35,675 nt of DNA from CAZCBN01 sp964496975 (lineage in GTDB: Bacteria; Planctomycetota; Phycisphaerae; Phycisphaerales; UBA1924). Position numbers and translations under genes: made by a program. Below are positions 1 through 8,687 of this stretch, piece by piece. Every line of letters starts with the position of its first letter. The stretch's first letter is position 1. The DNA is taken from NCBI GenBank assembly GCA_964496975.1, contig CAZCBN010000021.1:1-35675 (forward strand). The letters are read 5' to 3'. The notes under the pieces were generated by a model that saw only the letters and a list, made by a program, of their open reading frames with translations, was not told the origin of the DNA and did not search any database.

Positions 1-972
1 CCCTCGACCGACGCCGGCCCCAGCCCCCGGGCCGCCAGCCCTGAGGCCGCCGGCCCCGACGCCCGCAACGACGCGCGCCAGACGCGTGACACACCCGCGC
101 CCGCCGACAGCGACGAGCTTGTCCTGCGCAACGGCGACCGCCTCCGCGGCTTCATCGCCGCCGTCGGGCCCAGCGTCACCGTTGAGCTTGACTCGGGCGA
201 TGCCCGCGTGCCGCTGCGCAACATCGCCGAGCTGCGCTTCGCCAACCCCGCCGTCGAGCCCACCGGCACCTACGTCTGGCTCAGCAACGGCGCCGTGCTC
301 GCCGGCACGCTCGTGCAGCCGCCCGAGGCGCCGCCCGCCTCAGCCGCCCGCGCGGGCGCGCCCGCCGCGGCGATCGCGGAGTCCACCACCATCGCCCCTG
401 TCTCTTATACACATCTGCGGCACGCCGACTCGGTGGGCCCCCGACCCGGCGTGCCCAGGCCCCTGCCGCTGAACGCGAGAGAGATCGCCGCCGTCCTCCC
501 TCAGGCCGAGCGCGTCCGCCCCCTCGCGTCCCTCGGCGACCCCGCCGTCACGCCCGACCCCGCGCGGCGGTGGACACCCGCCCCCGCGTGGGCCGACCCG
601 CGTGCCGCCGTCCTGAACGCCGCGAGCCTCGAAGTGCCCGGCCCCATGACGCTCCGCTGGCGCCTCCCCGCCGACGCCTCGCGCTTCGCCGCCGACCTGC
701 GCCTCGGCGCGACGCGCCAGAGCCCCGACCGACGCCCCGGCCCCTGGGCCGACGCCCGCGTGCAGGTCCGCTGCCTTCCCGCCGCCGACACCACCGGCCC
801 CGTCCTCGCCGACCTGTCGCTCTCCGCCGCCTCGCCCACGGCCCGCGTCAACGTCGCCCTGCCCGCAGGCCCGGGCCCGCGCGACCTGGTCATCACCCTG
901 CTGCCCGCCGCCCACGGCCCGGTGCAGGACCACCTGCTCATCCAAAGCCCGCTGCTGCGCCTGGGCCCCTGA
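1..972 (+). CDS. Hypothetical exported/surface protein, 5' end missing, interrupted by sequencing adapter
   Basis: The reading frame is open from the first base of the window to the TGA at 970-972, so the start lies upstream. Around 130-260 it encodes a segment of the type LVLRNGDRLRG...VPLRNIAELRFANP, a pattern I associate with planctomycete envelope proteins that repeat 'x-NGD-x-hydrophobic' strands. The C-terminal part (from about 610) reads as a beta-rich domain that loosely resembles NPCBM-type carbohydrate-binding modules; this is a resemblance only. A 19-base Nextera mosaic end at 398-416 adds the residues SYTHL to the frame, so the protein across roughly 390-430 is not trustworthy, and the two halves could be a chimeric join. 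They do look like parts of one protein type. No function is assigned. The gene converges on the PQQ-protein gene, with 56 bases between stops. Confidence 0.55.
   Translation, partial: PSTDAGPSPRAASPEAAGPDARNDARQTRDTPAPADSDELVLRNGDRLRGFIAAVGPSVTVELDSGDARVPLRNIAELRFANPAVEPTGTYVWLSNGAVLAGTLVQPPEAPPASAARAGAPAAAIAESTTIAPVSYTHLRHADSVGPRPGVPRPLPLNAREIAAVLPQAERVRPLASLGDPAVTPDPARRWTPAPAWADPRAAVLNAASLEVPGPMTLRWRLPADASRFAADLRLGATRQSPDRRPGPWADARVQVRCLPAADTTGPVLADLSLSAASPTARVNVALPAGPGPRDLVITLLPAAHGPVQDHLLIQSPLLRLGP
398..416 (+). other. Nextera/Tn5 mosaic-end adapter sequence (assembly artefact)
   Basis: Bases 398-416 read CTGTCTCTTATACACATCT, an exact match to the 19-bp Tn5 mosaic end used in Nextera libraries. 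On the opposite strand it gives the peptide MCIRDR, a familiar contamination signature in predicted proteins. It sits inside a 75%-GC gene and differs completely from its surroundings in composition. It marks an untrimmed adapter or a false join, not a biological element. Confidence 0.97.
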
Positions 973-1028
973 CCCTGTTCGCACCCCCCGCCGGGGCCCC
1001 GCCGCAGCGACCCGCGGCCGGCGAGCGT

Positions 1029-4000
1029 TCACTGCACCAGCGGCGCCGCCAGCGCCATCACCGCCTCGCCCGCGGAGATGAGCACAAACCCGTCGATCAC
1101 GTCCACCGACACCGGCTCGCCCAGCAGCCGCAGCGGCAGCGATTGCGCAAGCCGCCCCGACGCCGTCTCCAGCACATGGAGCCGGTCGCGCGGCTCGCCC
1201 GGCGCCACGGGCCGGCCGTCACGCTCCAGCACCACCGCCCGCCCCTCGGCAAACGCGGCCGGCAGCAGTCGGCGGTTGGACGATGAAATATCCAGCGCGT
1301 CCAAGCCCGCCGGGTTCCCCTCCGCGTCAAAGACCGCGAGGCCCTGCCCGCTCGCCATCGCGAGCCGATCGCCCGTCCACACCGCGCGGATCACCCCGGG
1401 CGTGCGCAGCCGGTCCCCCGCCGCCACCGCCTGCTGCCGCCCCGTCGGCAGGTGGATGAGCCAGATGTCCACCTGCCCGCTGCGCACGGCGAGCAGGTCC
1501 CCCACGGCCCACGCCTCTTCGGCGCCCCCGCCGTTGGGGAGCGTCGCCTCCCAGTTGCGCTGCCCGCTGGACAGGTCGATGCTCGTCACGCCCACCGTCG
1601 TGCCGCACAGCAGCTCCCCAGACGCCAGCACGCGCACCCAGTTCACCTGCGCCGGCAGGTCCTCCACCGTCTGCAGCACCGCGCCGTCGTCCGAGTCCAG
1701 CACCAGCACCGACTGCCGCCGCCGACCGTCCGGCCCCGTGCGCAGGCCCGACAGCGCCACCACGCCCTCCCCCACAAACACGTCCGTCACCAGGTCCAGC
1801 CCCGTCGCCCCGCGGAACCGGGCCTCGCCCGTCGCCGGGTCCAAGAGCACGCCGGCCCCGGACTTGTCCACCATCGCCAGCGTCTGCCGGCCCATCGTCG
1901 TCAGCAGCTGCACCCGCCGACTGCCGCCGGCGGTGCGCCCGGCCCCCGCCACCCCGCCGACGCCCCCGGCCGCCGCGCCCCCCGGCGCCACCCGGGCCGC
2001 GGCCCCCTCGCTGCCCCCCCACACCAGCCCGGGCCACGACGCCGTCTGCCAGATGCTCTCCCCGCTCGCCAGGTCGATCCGCTCCACCCGGCCCCCGTCC
2101 GCCGCGGGCCAATAAAGCCACGCGCTCGCGTCGTCGCGGCGCAAAAGCTGCGGCTCCGCCGTCACGCTCCGCTCCCACCCCACCGAAAGCGCCCCCGCCT
2201 CGGCCCGCAGCCACCGCAGCCGCGCCTCGCTGAGCGACATCAGCAGCGCCCCCGCCAGCGGCTCGGGCGCGACGCCCGCCACGTCCGCCACCGGCGTCAG
2301 CGGTTGCAGCACATACCCGCCGAACAGCCGCGGCGCCGCCTCCGCCCGCANNNNNNNNNNCGCCCGCACATCGCCCACCCGCGGCAGCCGCCGCACGCCC
2401 GCCAGCGCCGCGCGGATCTCCGCCAGCACCGCCGCCGCCTCCCGCGCCTCGCCCGAGACGCGGGGCGAAATCTCAGGGAACGTGCGCGCAAGCCGTGTCA
2501 CCGCCGCCTCGGCCTCGTCCAGCCGCCCGCGCTCCCGCAGCGCCGTGATGAGCTCCCCCGCCGCCCGCGCCACCGATTCCTCGGCCGACGCCGGCAGCGC
2601 CCCGCGCAGCGCGTGCGCCCGCTCCGCCGACGACATCGCCGCGTGCAGCGCCCGCACCGCCGCGTGCGGCTCGCCCGCCCGCGTGTGCGCCTCGCCCGTC
2701 CGGCGCCACGCCTCCACCGCCGCGAACGCCAGCGGGTACCCCCGCGCGATCGATTCCAGCCGGGCCGCCGACGCCCCCGTCGGCAGCGCCGAGAGCCGCG
2801 TCTGCGCCTCGACGTCAAAGGGCTCGTACACCCCGCCGCCGAACGACTCGACGAGGCCGCGCACCCGCGCCGTCGCCTCCACCTCGGCCCGGGCCGTGCG
2901 GTCGGCCTGCCGCCACGCCGCCGACGCCAGCGACCGGTCGGTCAGCACGCGCTGGTACGCGTCGAGCGCCTCGGAGGGCCGCCCCAGCGCCTCGTGCAGC
3001 TCGCCCAGGATCAGCAGGTGCGCCACCCGCTCCTCGGCCGAATCGGCGAGCTCCCCGAGCCGCCCCGTCAGCCGCGTGTACGACGACTCGTCCAGCACCC
3101 CGGGCGCCGTCGCGGGGCCCGACCGGCCCCCCCACCCCTGCCGCCCGGACTCCAGCATCTCGCGCAGCGCCGCGAAGAGCCTCGCCCGCCCCGCCTCGAA
3201 AGACTCGCCGCTGCGTCGCCGCGCCGCGATGGCCGCCGTCGCGCGGTCCACCGCCGCGCTCACCTCGCCCACGAGCCCGAGCCGGAAGGCCACCTCGGCG
3301 AACTGCGTCGCCGGCTCGGGGTCGGCGGGCGACGCCGCCTCGCGCTCCGCGAGCCGGCCCGACACCGCCTCCCAGTCCACGTAGCTCGCGAGCCCGCTCC
3401 CGATGAACCCCACCACCTGCCCGTCCAGCGGAAGGCTCGTGCCCGTCGCGGGCGCCGCCACCGTCGGCTCCAGCGGGCTCGCCGCCGACACCGACAGCAC
3501 GCCCCCCATCGTCGGCACCAGCAGCATCTCCCCCGCCACCACCGCCCGGCCTGTGATCCCCTGCCCAAACCGCGGGCTCAGCGTCACCGGCCCGCCCGCC
3601 ACCTGCCCGAGCGGCACCGACGCCACCCGATCGGTCGACACCGCGACAAGCGTCTCCCCCGCGCGCAGCAGGTACGACGGCCCGCCAAACTCCTCCGCCG
3701 ACCGGCTGGACCGCACCGCGCCGCTCGCCGCGTCCACCACCGCCACCTTCGCGCGGTCGGGCGTCAGCAGCGCCAGCGAGTCTCCCCACGCCACCGGGCG
3801 GCACACCTCCCACCCCTGCCCCGCCTCGCGCGCCTCGGGCGCCGCCGCCACGCGCGACACCCACACCGGCCGGCCGCTCGACGCCTCCACCGCCGCGAGC
3901 ACGCCCACCGAGTCCGTCAGGTACACCACCCCGCGGTGCGCGCAGAGCCCGTCCGGCGTCGTCCGCGCCGGCTCGTACGGCAGCGTGCCCACGCTCGCGA

Positions 4001-5495
4001 TGGGCCGCACCCACAGCGCCCGCCCGTCCCCCGCGTCCAGCCCCACCAGCAGCACCGCCACCTGCCGCCGAGTGCGGGTCGCCGCGCGCACACGCACCAG
4101 CACCACGCCCTCGTGCACCAGCGGCGGCCCGTCCACCAGCCCGTCCTCGAGCCGCGGATCAATCAACGCCAGCGGCGTGCGCCACAGCACCCGCCCGTCG
4201 TCGCCCCGCAGCGCCGTCACGATGTCCGACGCGCCCGGGCCGGACCCCACGGGCGTCAACGCCGTCACCACCACGCCCGCCCACAGCTCCGCCGACAGGC
4301 TCGCGGGGCCCGTGGCCTGCCCGCGCAGGTTCGCCGGCACGCCGCGCTCGGCCGCGCCCGCGTTGCCCGCGCCCCAGCCGTCGCCCGGCCCGCTCTCCGT
4401 CTCGGGGGGCCAGCGCCACACGCCGCGCATCGTCAGGCGGTCCAGCGCCACCACCGCCTCGTCCGACTGCACATAGACCCGCGACGCGTCGGCCAGCGGC
4501 AAAAACTCAGAGAACACGCCGAACCGCGGGCCCCCGGCGCCGCGCCGCGCCGGCTCCGCGGGCCCGTCGCCGCCCGACGACCCGACGGGCGACACCCCCG
4601 CCGGCCTCGGCAGCAACGACCCGAACCGCAGCTCGCCCCCCTCGCGCAGCACCGAGACCGACGCCCCCGCCGCAAGCGCCGCCGGCAGCGCGGGCCAGGC
4701 CGCCCCGCCCGCGAGTTCGCCACCCGCAGGCTCACCGGTCGCCGCGCCGGCCGACTCCGCGGCCCACCGCGCCGCCCGCGCTACGACATCCTCCGCGCGC
4801 GCGCCCGCGTCGCCCGGCGCCTCGGCCGACGACCTCGACGCGGCGAGATACCCCCCGACCTCGCGCAGCATCGCCGCCGCCACCGGGCCGAGCGGCCCCG
4901 ACCGGCGCGCCGGGTGCTCCTCCAGTTGCTCAAGGATCAACCGAGCCGCCTCGAACCGGCCCTCTTCAAGCCGCTGCTGCGCCAGCCGCAGCGCCGCCTC
5001 CAGGCCCGCGTCGGTCAGCAGGCGCGTCCGCTCCACGCCCGCGGCGTCCCCCGAGGCCAGCATGCGCTCGGCCTGGGCCGAGGCGAAGCGCCGGTACTCC
5101 TCAAGCCGCTGCGCGTCGGCGAGGAGAATCTGGTGCAGCAGCGCCCGCACCGACACCAGCGGCCCCGCGCCCGTCGGCGGCTCGATCACCGTCTCGCCCT
5201 GCTCGTCCAGCAGGCGCTGCACGGCCCGAGCGGCCTCGTCCACGCTGCCCCGGCCCCGGAGCCCCTCCAGCCCCGCGATGGTGTCGCGGGCCAGCGGGGA
5301 GTCGTCAAAGAACGCCTCGCCGCTGGGCTGGGCCGACGACGACGCGCCCGCGACCGCGAGCGTCGCCAAGGCGGCGCACGCCGCGAGGGCGCGCGCCGAC
5401 TGGGCGATCTGCGCCGGCCCGGCACCCCACCGACACCCGGCGCGCGCCCACCACGGGGCGCGGCCCGGCGGGGGTATGGGAATCTCACTGTTCAC
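1029..5495 (-). CDS. Exported PQQ-type beta-propeller / TPR protein
   Basis: The protein is about 1,488 residues if translation starts at the GTG at 5495, which follows a GGGAGGGGG purine run by about 10 bases. Upstream in-frame codons are open but read as low-quality sequence. The N-terminus has a Sec-type signal with a hydrophobic core (ALAACAALATLAVAGA) and a likely cleavage after SSA. The middle carries PQQ/quinoprotein-like blades, seen as repeated 'V.ALD..TG...W' phrases: AVVALDRLTMRGVWRW, VTALRGDDGRVLWR and AAVEASSGRPVWV. A helical TPR-like section (HLLILGELHEALGRPSEALDAYQ) follows, then a second propeller region (RVERIDLASGESIWQ, SIDLSSGQRNWEA). No catalytic residues are recognised; such proteins usually act as scaffolds in the envelope. 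The 10-N gap at 2351-2360 lies between the TPR part and the second propeller; the frame is maintained across it, but the true gap size is unknown. Confidence 0.85.
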   Translation of the reverse strand: MNSEIPIPPPGRAPWWARAGCRWGAGPAQIAQSARALAACAALATLAVAGASSSAQPSGEAFFDDSPLARDTIAGLEGLRGRGSVDEAARAVQRLLDEQGETVIEPPTGAGPLVSVRALLHQILLADAQRLEEYRRFASAQAERMLASGDAAGVERTRLLTDAGLEAALRLAQQRLEEGRFEAARLILEQLEEHPARRSGPLGPVAAAMLREVGGYLAASRSSAEAPGDAGARAEDVVARAARWAAESAGAATGEPAGGELAGGAAWPALPAALAAGASVSVLREGGELRFGSLLPRPAGVSPVGSSGGDGPAEPARRGAGGPRFGVFSEFLPLADASRVYVQSDEAVVALDRLTMRGVWRWPPETESGPGDGWGAGNAGAAERGVPANLRGQATGPASLSAELWAGVVVTALTPVGSGPGASDIVTALRGDDGRVLWRTPLALIDPRLEDGLVDGPPLVHEGVVLVRVRAATRTRRQVAVLLVGLDAGDGRALWVRPIASVGTLPYEPARTTPDGLCAHRGVVYLTDSVGVLAAVEASSGRPVWVSRVAAAPEAREAGQGWEVCRPVAWGDSLALLTPDRAKVAVVDAASGAVRSSRSAEEFGGPSYLLRAGETLVAVSTDRVASVPLGQVAGGPVTLSPRFGQGITGRAVVAGEMLLVPTMGGVLSVSAASPLEPTVAAPATGTSLPLDGQVVGFIGSGLASYVDWEAVSGRLAEREAASPADPEPATQFAEVAFRLGLVGEVSAAVDRATAAIAARRRSGESFEAGRARLFAALREMLESGRQGWGGRSGPATAPGVLDESSYTRLTGRLGELADSAEERVAHLLILGELHEALGRPSEALDAYQRVLTDRSLASAAWRQADRTARAEVEATARVRGLVESFGGGVYEPFDVEAQTRLSALPTGASAARLESIARGYPLAFAAVEAWRRTGEAHTRAGEPHAAVRALHAAMSSAERAHALRGALPASAEESVARAAGELITALRERGRLDEAEAAVTRLARTFPEISPRVSGEAREAAAVLAEIRAALAGVRRLPRVGDVRAXXXXRAEAAPRLFGGYVLQPLTPVADVAGVAPEPLAGALLMSLSEARLRWLRAEAGALSVGWERSVTAEPQLLRRDDASAWLYWPAADGGRVERIDLASGESIWQTASWPGLVWGGSEGAAARVAPGGAAAGGVGGVAGAGRTAGGSRRVQLLTTMGRQTLAMVDKSGAGVLLDPATGEARFRGATGLDLVTDVFVGEGVVALSGLRTGPDGRRRQSVLVLDSDDGAVLQTVEDLPAQVNWVRVLASGELLCGTTVGVTSIDLSSGQRNWEATLPNGGGAEEAWAVGDLLAVRSGQVDIWLIHLPTGRQQAVAAGDRLRTPGVIRAVWTGDRLAMASGQGLAVFDAEGNPAGLDALDISSSNRRLLPAAFAEGRAVVLERDGRPVAPGEPRDRLHVLETASGRLAQSLPLRLLGEPVSVDVIDGFVLISAGEAVMALAAPLVQ
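2351..2360. other. Assembly gap (10 N) inside the PQQ/TPR gene
   Basis: Ten unresolved bases. The coding frame reads sensibly on both sides (VRA before, RAEAAPRLFGGYVL after), so the missing sequence is probably a multiple of three plus one, like the ten placeholders, but its real length is unknown. Confidence 0.95.
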
Positions 5496-5757
5496 GTCCA
5501 ACCGTACCCCCTCCCGCCCCGCCCCGTGCCCCAGCCCGTGCCCAGCCCCGTGCCCAGCCCCGCGGCGGCCGCGGCATCCACGGGCATCGGCCCAGTGTGA
5601 CGTCCGAGGCCGGGCCGCGGGTTTCCGGCCCTTTGGCGAACCCCCCGATTTCTGCAACCGGCGCAAACCCGCTGCGGATCGACCCTTCGGTGTTCTGTTC
5701 GACCCAGGGCCGAGACCGCTTTCATCGCGGGCCTCAACCCGCCCCCGGATTCATCCG
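5496..5757. promoter_or_regulatory. Divergent intergenic region with 12-bp tandem repeats
   Basis: This 262-base spacer separates the minus-strand PQQ-protein gene from the plus-strand operon beginning at 5758, so promoters for both should lie here. At about 5521-5562 there are three to four imperfect tandem copies of a roughly 12-base unit of the form GCCCGTGCCCA. No clear -35/-10 pair stands out. The less GC-rich stretch around 5640-5750 is the most promoter-like part for the rightward operon. Confidence 0.4.
5521..5562. repeat. Short tandem repeat, ~12-bp unit (CCCGTGCCCAGC)
   Basis: The bases CCCGTGCCC recur at regular spacing three to four times between 5521 and 5562 in the divergent intergenic region, just upstream of the likely GTG start of the PQQ protein. 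The copies differ by one or two bases. Confidence 0.6.
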
Positions 5758-6294
5758 ATGGGCACTCCCATGATTCGGTCCGTTCTCCCCCACGCGGCGG
5801 CTTTTCTGCCCGCCCTGAGCGTCCCGACAGCAGGCCCGCCCGCCCAGGTCACCGATCCCCTCCGCGGGCCGCACGCCGGTGGGGCGGGGCCCCGCGCCGC
5901 GGCCCGGCGGTGGTGCCCGACCCGCGCGGCGCGGGTCACGCTGCTGATCGCGGGCGTCGTGGCGTTCAGCATCGCCGATTTGTACATGACGCTGCTGCAC
6001 GTGACGGGCGCGGGCTTCGCCGAGGCGAACCCCATCGCCCGGGCCGTCATCGCGCAGGGCTCGCCCGAGCTGCTCGCGGCGTGGAAGATCATGTCGATGC
6101 TGCCCGCGGTCATCATCCTGATGATGCTGCGGCAGCGCGCGAGCGCCGAGGTCGGCGCGTGGGTGGCGCTGGCGGTGCTGCTGGGCGTCGCGGCCCAGTG
6201 GAACGAGTACCACCAGTACACCGACGTGCTGGCCGGCTCGCTGGGCCATCTGGAGGCGGGGACCGACCAACGCTGGATCGCGATGGCCCGCTGA
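5758..6294 (+). CDS. Small integral membrane protein, DUF5658-like
   Basis: The start is taken at the ATG at 5758, with a second in-frame ATG at 5770; the longer open frame upstream overlaps the divergent gene and is not credible. The product is about 178 residues. After a Pro/Ala-rich N-terminus come three hydrophobic segments: LLIAGVVAFSIADLYMTLL, IMSMLPAVIILMML and GAWVALAVLLGVAA. The first carries the signature D-x-x-x-T-x-x-x-V...G...EANPI (DLYMTLLHVTGAGFAEANPIAR) typical of the uncharacterised DUF5658 membrane family. The reaction or partner is unknown. It is the first gene of a tightly spaced plus-strand series; the next start is 25 bases downstream. Confidence 0.75.
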   Translation: MGTPMIRSVLPHAAAFLPALSVPTAGPPAQVTDPLRGPHAGGAGPRAAARRWCPTRAARVTLLIAGVVAFSIADLYMTLLHVTGAGFAEANPIARAVIAQGSPELLAAWKIMSMLPAVIILMMLRQRASAEVGAWVALAVLLGVAAQWNEYHQYTDVLAGSLGHLEAGTDQRWIAMAR

Positions 6295-6319
6295 CGCCCG
6301 GACCGGTACAGTCCGACGC

Positions 6320-6952
6320 ATGAGAACCACGCCCACCGCCAGGCCCGCGAGCGCCGGTGCCCCCCGCACCCGCCGCCGCGCCGCGCCCGCCGCCGCGGCA
6401 CGCCTCGCGTGGCCCCTCGCGGCGGCCGCCGTGTTCGCCGCGGCGTTGGGGGGCTGCTCACGCTACCGCTCGCCGCAGTTCGCCCTGGTGGCGGTGGAGC
6501 GGGGCGAGCGTACGGCCGAGGGGCAGGTGCTGAACTTCACGCTGGAGGCCGACAACGCCAACGGCGAGGCCCTCCCCCTGCGGCAGGCGACCTACGCCCT
6601 CTCGATCGACAACCAGACCGTGTTCACGGGCGAACGCTCCGCCGGCATCACCGCGCGGCGATTCGGGGTCCAGCGGCTCACGCTGCCCGCGGTGGTGCCC
6701 GCCGACCGCTTTGACCTGTCGACGCTCGACGCGGGGGGCCAGCGGTTCCGGCTCTCGGGCGAGGTGGAGTACCAGACGCCGGGCGAGCTGGCGGAGTTTT
6801 TCTTTGACACCGGCGTGCGGCGCACGCGGGCGGGCCTCTCGGTCAGCGGCACGCTGCCGCCGGCGGGGGAGATGGCGCCGGTTGAGGTGGCGCCGATGGA
6901 CGCCGCGCCGGCGCCCGCCGAGCCGACCGAGCCCGCTGAGCCGGCCCCCTGA
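6320..6952 (+). CDS. LEA14-like (LEA type 2) lipoprotein
   Basis: The product is 210 residues. An Arg/Ala-rich leader and hydrophobic run end in a lipobox-like LGGC at about residues 46-49, predicting a lipid-anchored envelope protein. Residues about 60-155 read like the Water-stress/LEA-2 beta-sandwich fold: a strand with FTLEADNANGEALPL, then an 'ALSIDNQTVFTGE' strand, then 'RFGVQRLTLPAVV'. These are typical of LEA14 domains in bacterial lipoproteins. The tail is Pro/Ala/Glu-rich. No strong ribosome-binding site is seen before the ATG. It lies between the DUF5658-like gene and ruvX, probably co-transcribed. Function is unknown beyond the family association with stress and envelope roles. 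Confidence 0.72.
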   Translation: MRTTPTARPASAGAPRTRRRAAPAAAARLAWPLAAAAVFAAALGGCSRYRSPQFALVAVERGERTAEGQVLNFTLEADNANGEALPLRQATYALSIDNQTVFTGERSAGITARRFGVQRLTLPAVVPADRFDLSTLDAGGQRFRLSGEVEYQTPGELAEFFFDTGVRRTRAGLSVSGTLPPAGEMAPVEVAPMDAAPAPAEPTEPAEPAP

Positions 6953-6988
6953 CGCGCCGTGGGCCCCGCGAGGGGCGAGGATCCTGCG

Positions 6989-7660
6989 ATGCGGTACCTC
7001 GCGATTGACCTGGGCGACAAGCGCACCGGCTTGGCGCTGGGCGACGACGAGACGCGCATCGCCTCGCCGGTGGGGCTGATCGAGGTGCCGAGCCACGCGG
7101 GCGGCGGGGTGGAGCAGTTCCGGGCCGTCGCAAAGGCGGTTGCGGAGCACCTGGGGGCCGACGCGACGCGCGAGCCGGGCGAGGTGCTGCTGGGCCTGCC
7201 GCTGCACGCCGACGGGCGGGAGAGCGACCGGAGCCGCGCGGCCCGGGACTTTGCCGCGCGGCTGACGCGGGCGACGGGCCGTGTGGTGCATCTCGTGGAC
7301 GAGCGGCGGACGAGCCTGGCCGCCGAGAGCCGCCTGAACCAGAGCGGGCTGACACACAAGCAGAAAAAGCTCCGCCGAGACGCGATCGCGGCGGCGGAGC
7401 TGCTGCGGACGTTCTTGTCGCAGCAGGCGGCCGGGGCCGACGGGGCCGACGGCGCGGAGCCGCCGGTGGCCGGATCGAGCGGGGCTGGATCGACCGAGGC
7501 TGGATCGACCGAGCCGGGTTCGAACGAGGCGGGTTCGAACGAGGCGGGGGTGCCGCCCAGCGGAGCACCCGCGGCGGGGCACGCCCCGGGCGTGTCCGGC
7601 GGCGGGGCCGGGGGCGCATCATCCCCGGGGCAGGCCCGCGCGGCGTCGGCGCGGTGGTGA
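6989..7660 (+). CDS. ruvX: Putative Holliday junction resolvase RuvX/YqgF
   Basis: The start at 6989 follows a GCGAGG ribosome-binding site; the longer frame from 6959 is less likely. The first 145 residues are a complete RNase-H-fold YqgF domain. They show DLGDKRTGLALGD at 7-19 (first catalytic Asp at 7), GLPLHADG at 69-76, VDERRTSLAAE at 103-113 (Glu 105) and RRDAIAAAELL at 129-139 (Asp 131). The family processes Holliday junctions and, in E. coli, matures 16S rRNA ends. An unusual extension of about 75 residues follows, built of Gly/Ser/Ala/Glu repeats (AGSTEAGSTEPGSNEAGSNEAG) with DNA repeats at about 7480-7550. The usual family length is about 140-150 residues, so the tail is an add-on, probably disordered. 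Confidence 0.9.
   Translation: MRYLAIDLGDKRTGLALGDDETRIASPVGLIEVPSHAGGGVEQFRAVAKAVAEHLGADATREPGEVLLGLPLHADGRESDRSRAARDFAARLTRATGRVVHLVDERRTSLAAESRLNQSGLTHKQKKLRRDAIAAAELLRTFLSQQAAGADGADGAEPPVAGSSGAGSTEAGSTEPGSNEAGSNEAGVPPSGAPAAGHAPGVSGGGAGGASSPGQARAASARW
7480..7550 (+). repeat. 15-bp tandem repeats in the ruvX 3' extension
   Basis: About four to five copies of a 15-base unit occur in frame: GGATCGACCGAGGCT, then GGTTCGAACGAGGCG variants. They encode [A/P]GS[T/N]E-type pentapeptides. Being a multiple of three, the repeats can change number without breaking the frame. Confidence 0.75.
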
Positions 7661-7718
7661 GGGCGATGGGCGGTGGCGGGGTGGCGGGGTGGGTGTCTTC
7701 TTGTTGCGGAGCGTGCGC

Positions 7719-8687
7719 ATGACGGGGTTGAACGTGATCTCGGGGTGGGTCTTTCTGTTCGCCGCGGCGTCGGCTTCTGCGCAGCCGGCGACGCCGCCCG
7801 CCGGCGAGCCCGCCGCGCCGGTGAGCACGGCGACCATCCGCGTGGTGGATGAGCCCGAGGGCGACGAGGCCGCTGCCGACGCGTCCGCGCCCGATCTGTC
7901 CGCGCCCGATCTGACGACGGCCGAGGGGCTGCTCGAGGCGCTCGAGGCGGCGGGGCACGAGCTGCGGAGCCTCGCGGCGGACATCCAGTACACGCGCGTC
8001 TTCGGCGTGGCGGGGGACACGCAGACGCGGGTGGGCCAGTTGCTGTTTGTCAGCACGCCCCCGCCAGCGGGCGCGCCGGCGAACGAGCCGCCCGACCGCC
8101 GCTTCGCCGTGCGGTTTGACACGCTGATCGTCGGCGGGCGGAAGGAAGACTCGGCGAAGACGTACGTGTTCGACGGCGAGTGGCTCACGGAGGTGGACGA
8201 GCGCGAGAAGAGCTACCAGCGCCGGCAGGTGGTGCCGCCGGGGGAACGCATCGACCCGCTGCGCATCGGCGAGGGGCCCTTCCCGGTGCCGCTGGCGCAG
8301 GCGAAGCGGGACATTTTGGCCCGGTTCACGGCGGAGATCCGCCCGAGCGCGGAGGGGCTGGACGCGGAGCCGGGGCTTGCGAAGTTCGCCGAGCGGCTGA
8401 CGCAACTACGTCTCGTGCCGCGGCCCGGGACGCAGGAGGCGGACGAGTTTGACGAGGTGCGGGTGTGGTACGACACGGCGAGCCCGTTCCTGACGCCGCG
8501 GATTGCGCGCACGGTGAATGTGGATCTGGACGAGTCGCTCGTGGTGCTGCTGCAGCCGCAGCTCAACGGCTCGGTGGACGGGCGGGTGCTGGACCCGGTG
8601 CAGCCCCCTGAGGCGGCGGGGTGGACGGTGAGCGTGCAGCCCTATCGCGGGCCCGACGAAGAACCCGCGGGGGCGGGCGGGCGATGA
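7719..8687 (+). CDS. LolA-like periplasmic (outer-membrane lipoprotein carrier-type) protein
   Basis: The start is placed at the ATG at 7719, preceded by CGGAG; a GTG at 7689 in the same frame is possible. The N-terminus is a clean signal peptide with a hydrophobic core and cleavage after ASA|QP. After an acidic linker, residues about 70-260 read like the LolA/LppX half-barrel fold of planctomycetes: LRSLAADIQYTRVFGVAG, a strand ending GQLLFV, RRFAVRFDTLIVGG, KTYVFDGEWLTEVDE and 'YDTASPFLTPRIARTVNVD'. It could bind lipid or lipoprotein in the periplasm; that role is inferred from fold resemblance only. Its TGA overlaps the ATG of the next gene (ATGA at 8684-8687), so the two are probably translationally coupled. 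Confidence 0.75.
   Translation: MTGLNVISGWVFLFAAASASAQPATPPAGEPAAPVSTATIRVVDEPEGDEAAADASAPDLSAPDLTTAEGLLEALEAAGHELRSLAADIQYTRVFGVAGDTQTRVGQLLFVSTPPPAGAPANEPPDRRFAVRFDTLIVGGRKEDSAKTYVFDGEWLTEVDEREKSYQRRQVVPPGERIDPLRIGEGPFPVPLAQAKRDILARFTAEIRPSAEGLDAEPGLAKFAERLTQLRLVPRPGTQEADEFDEVRVWYDTASPFLTPRIARTVNVDLDESLVVLLQPQLNGSVDGRVLDPVQPPEAAGWTVSVQPYRGPDEEPAGAGGR

Noticed and set aside
1452..5600. Long open frame on the plus strand opposite the PQQ/TPR gene
   Set aside because: Arg/His/Pro-rich translation with no signal or domain: a shadow of the GC-rich minus-strand gene.
5496..5757. Replication origin, suggested by the switch in strand composition
   Set aside because: No dnaA, dnaN or gidA gene and no cluster of DnaA boxes; a second switch lies only about 20 kb away.
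7525..7545. GGTTCGAAC elements resembling tRNA T-arms
   Set aside because: They are parts of the in-frame ruvX tail repeats; no anticodon arm or acceptor stem is present.
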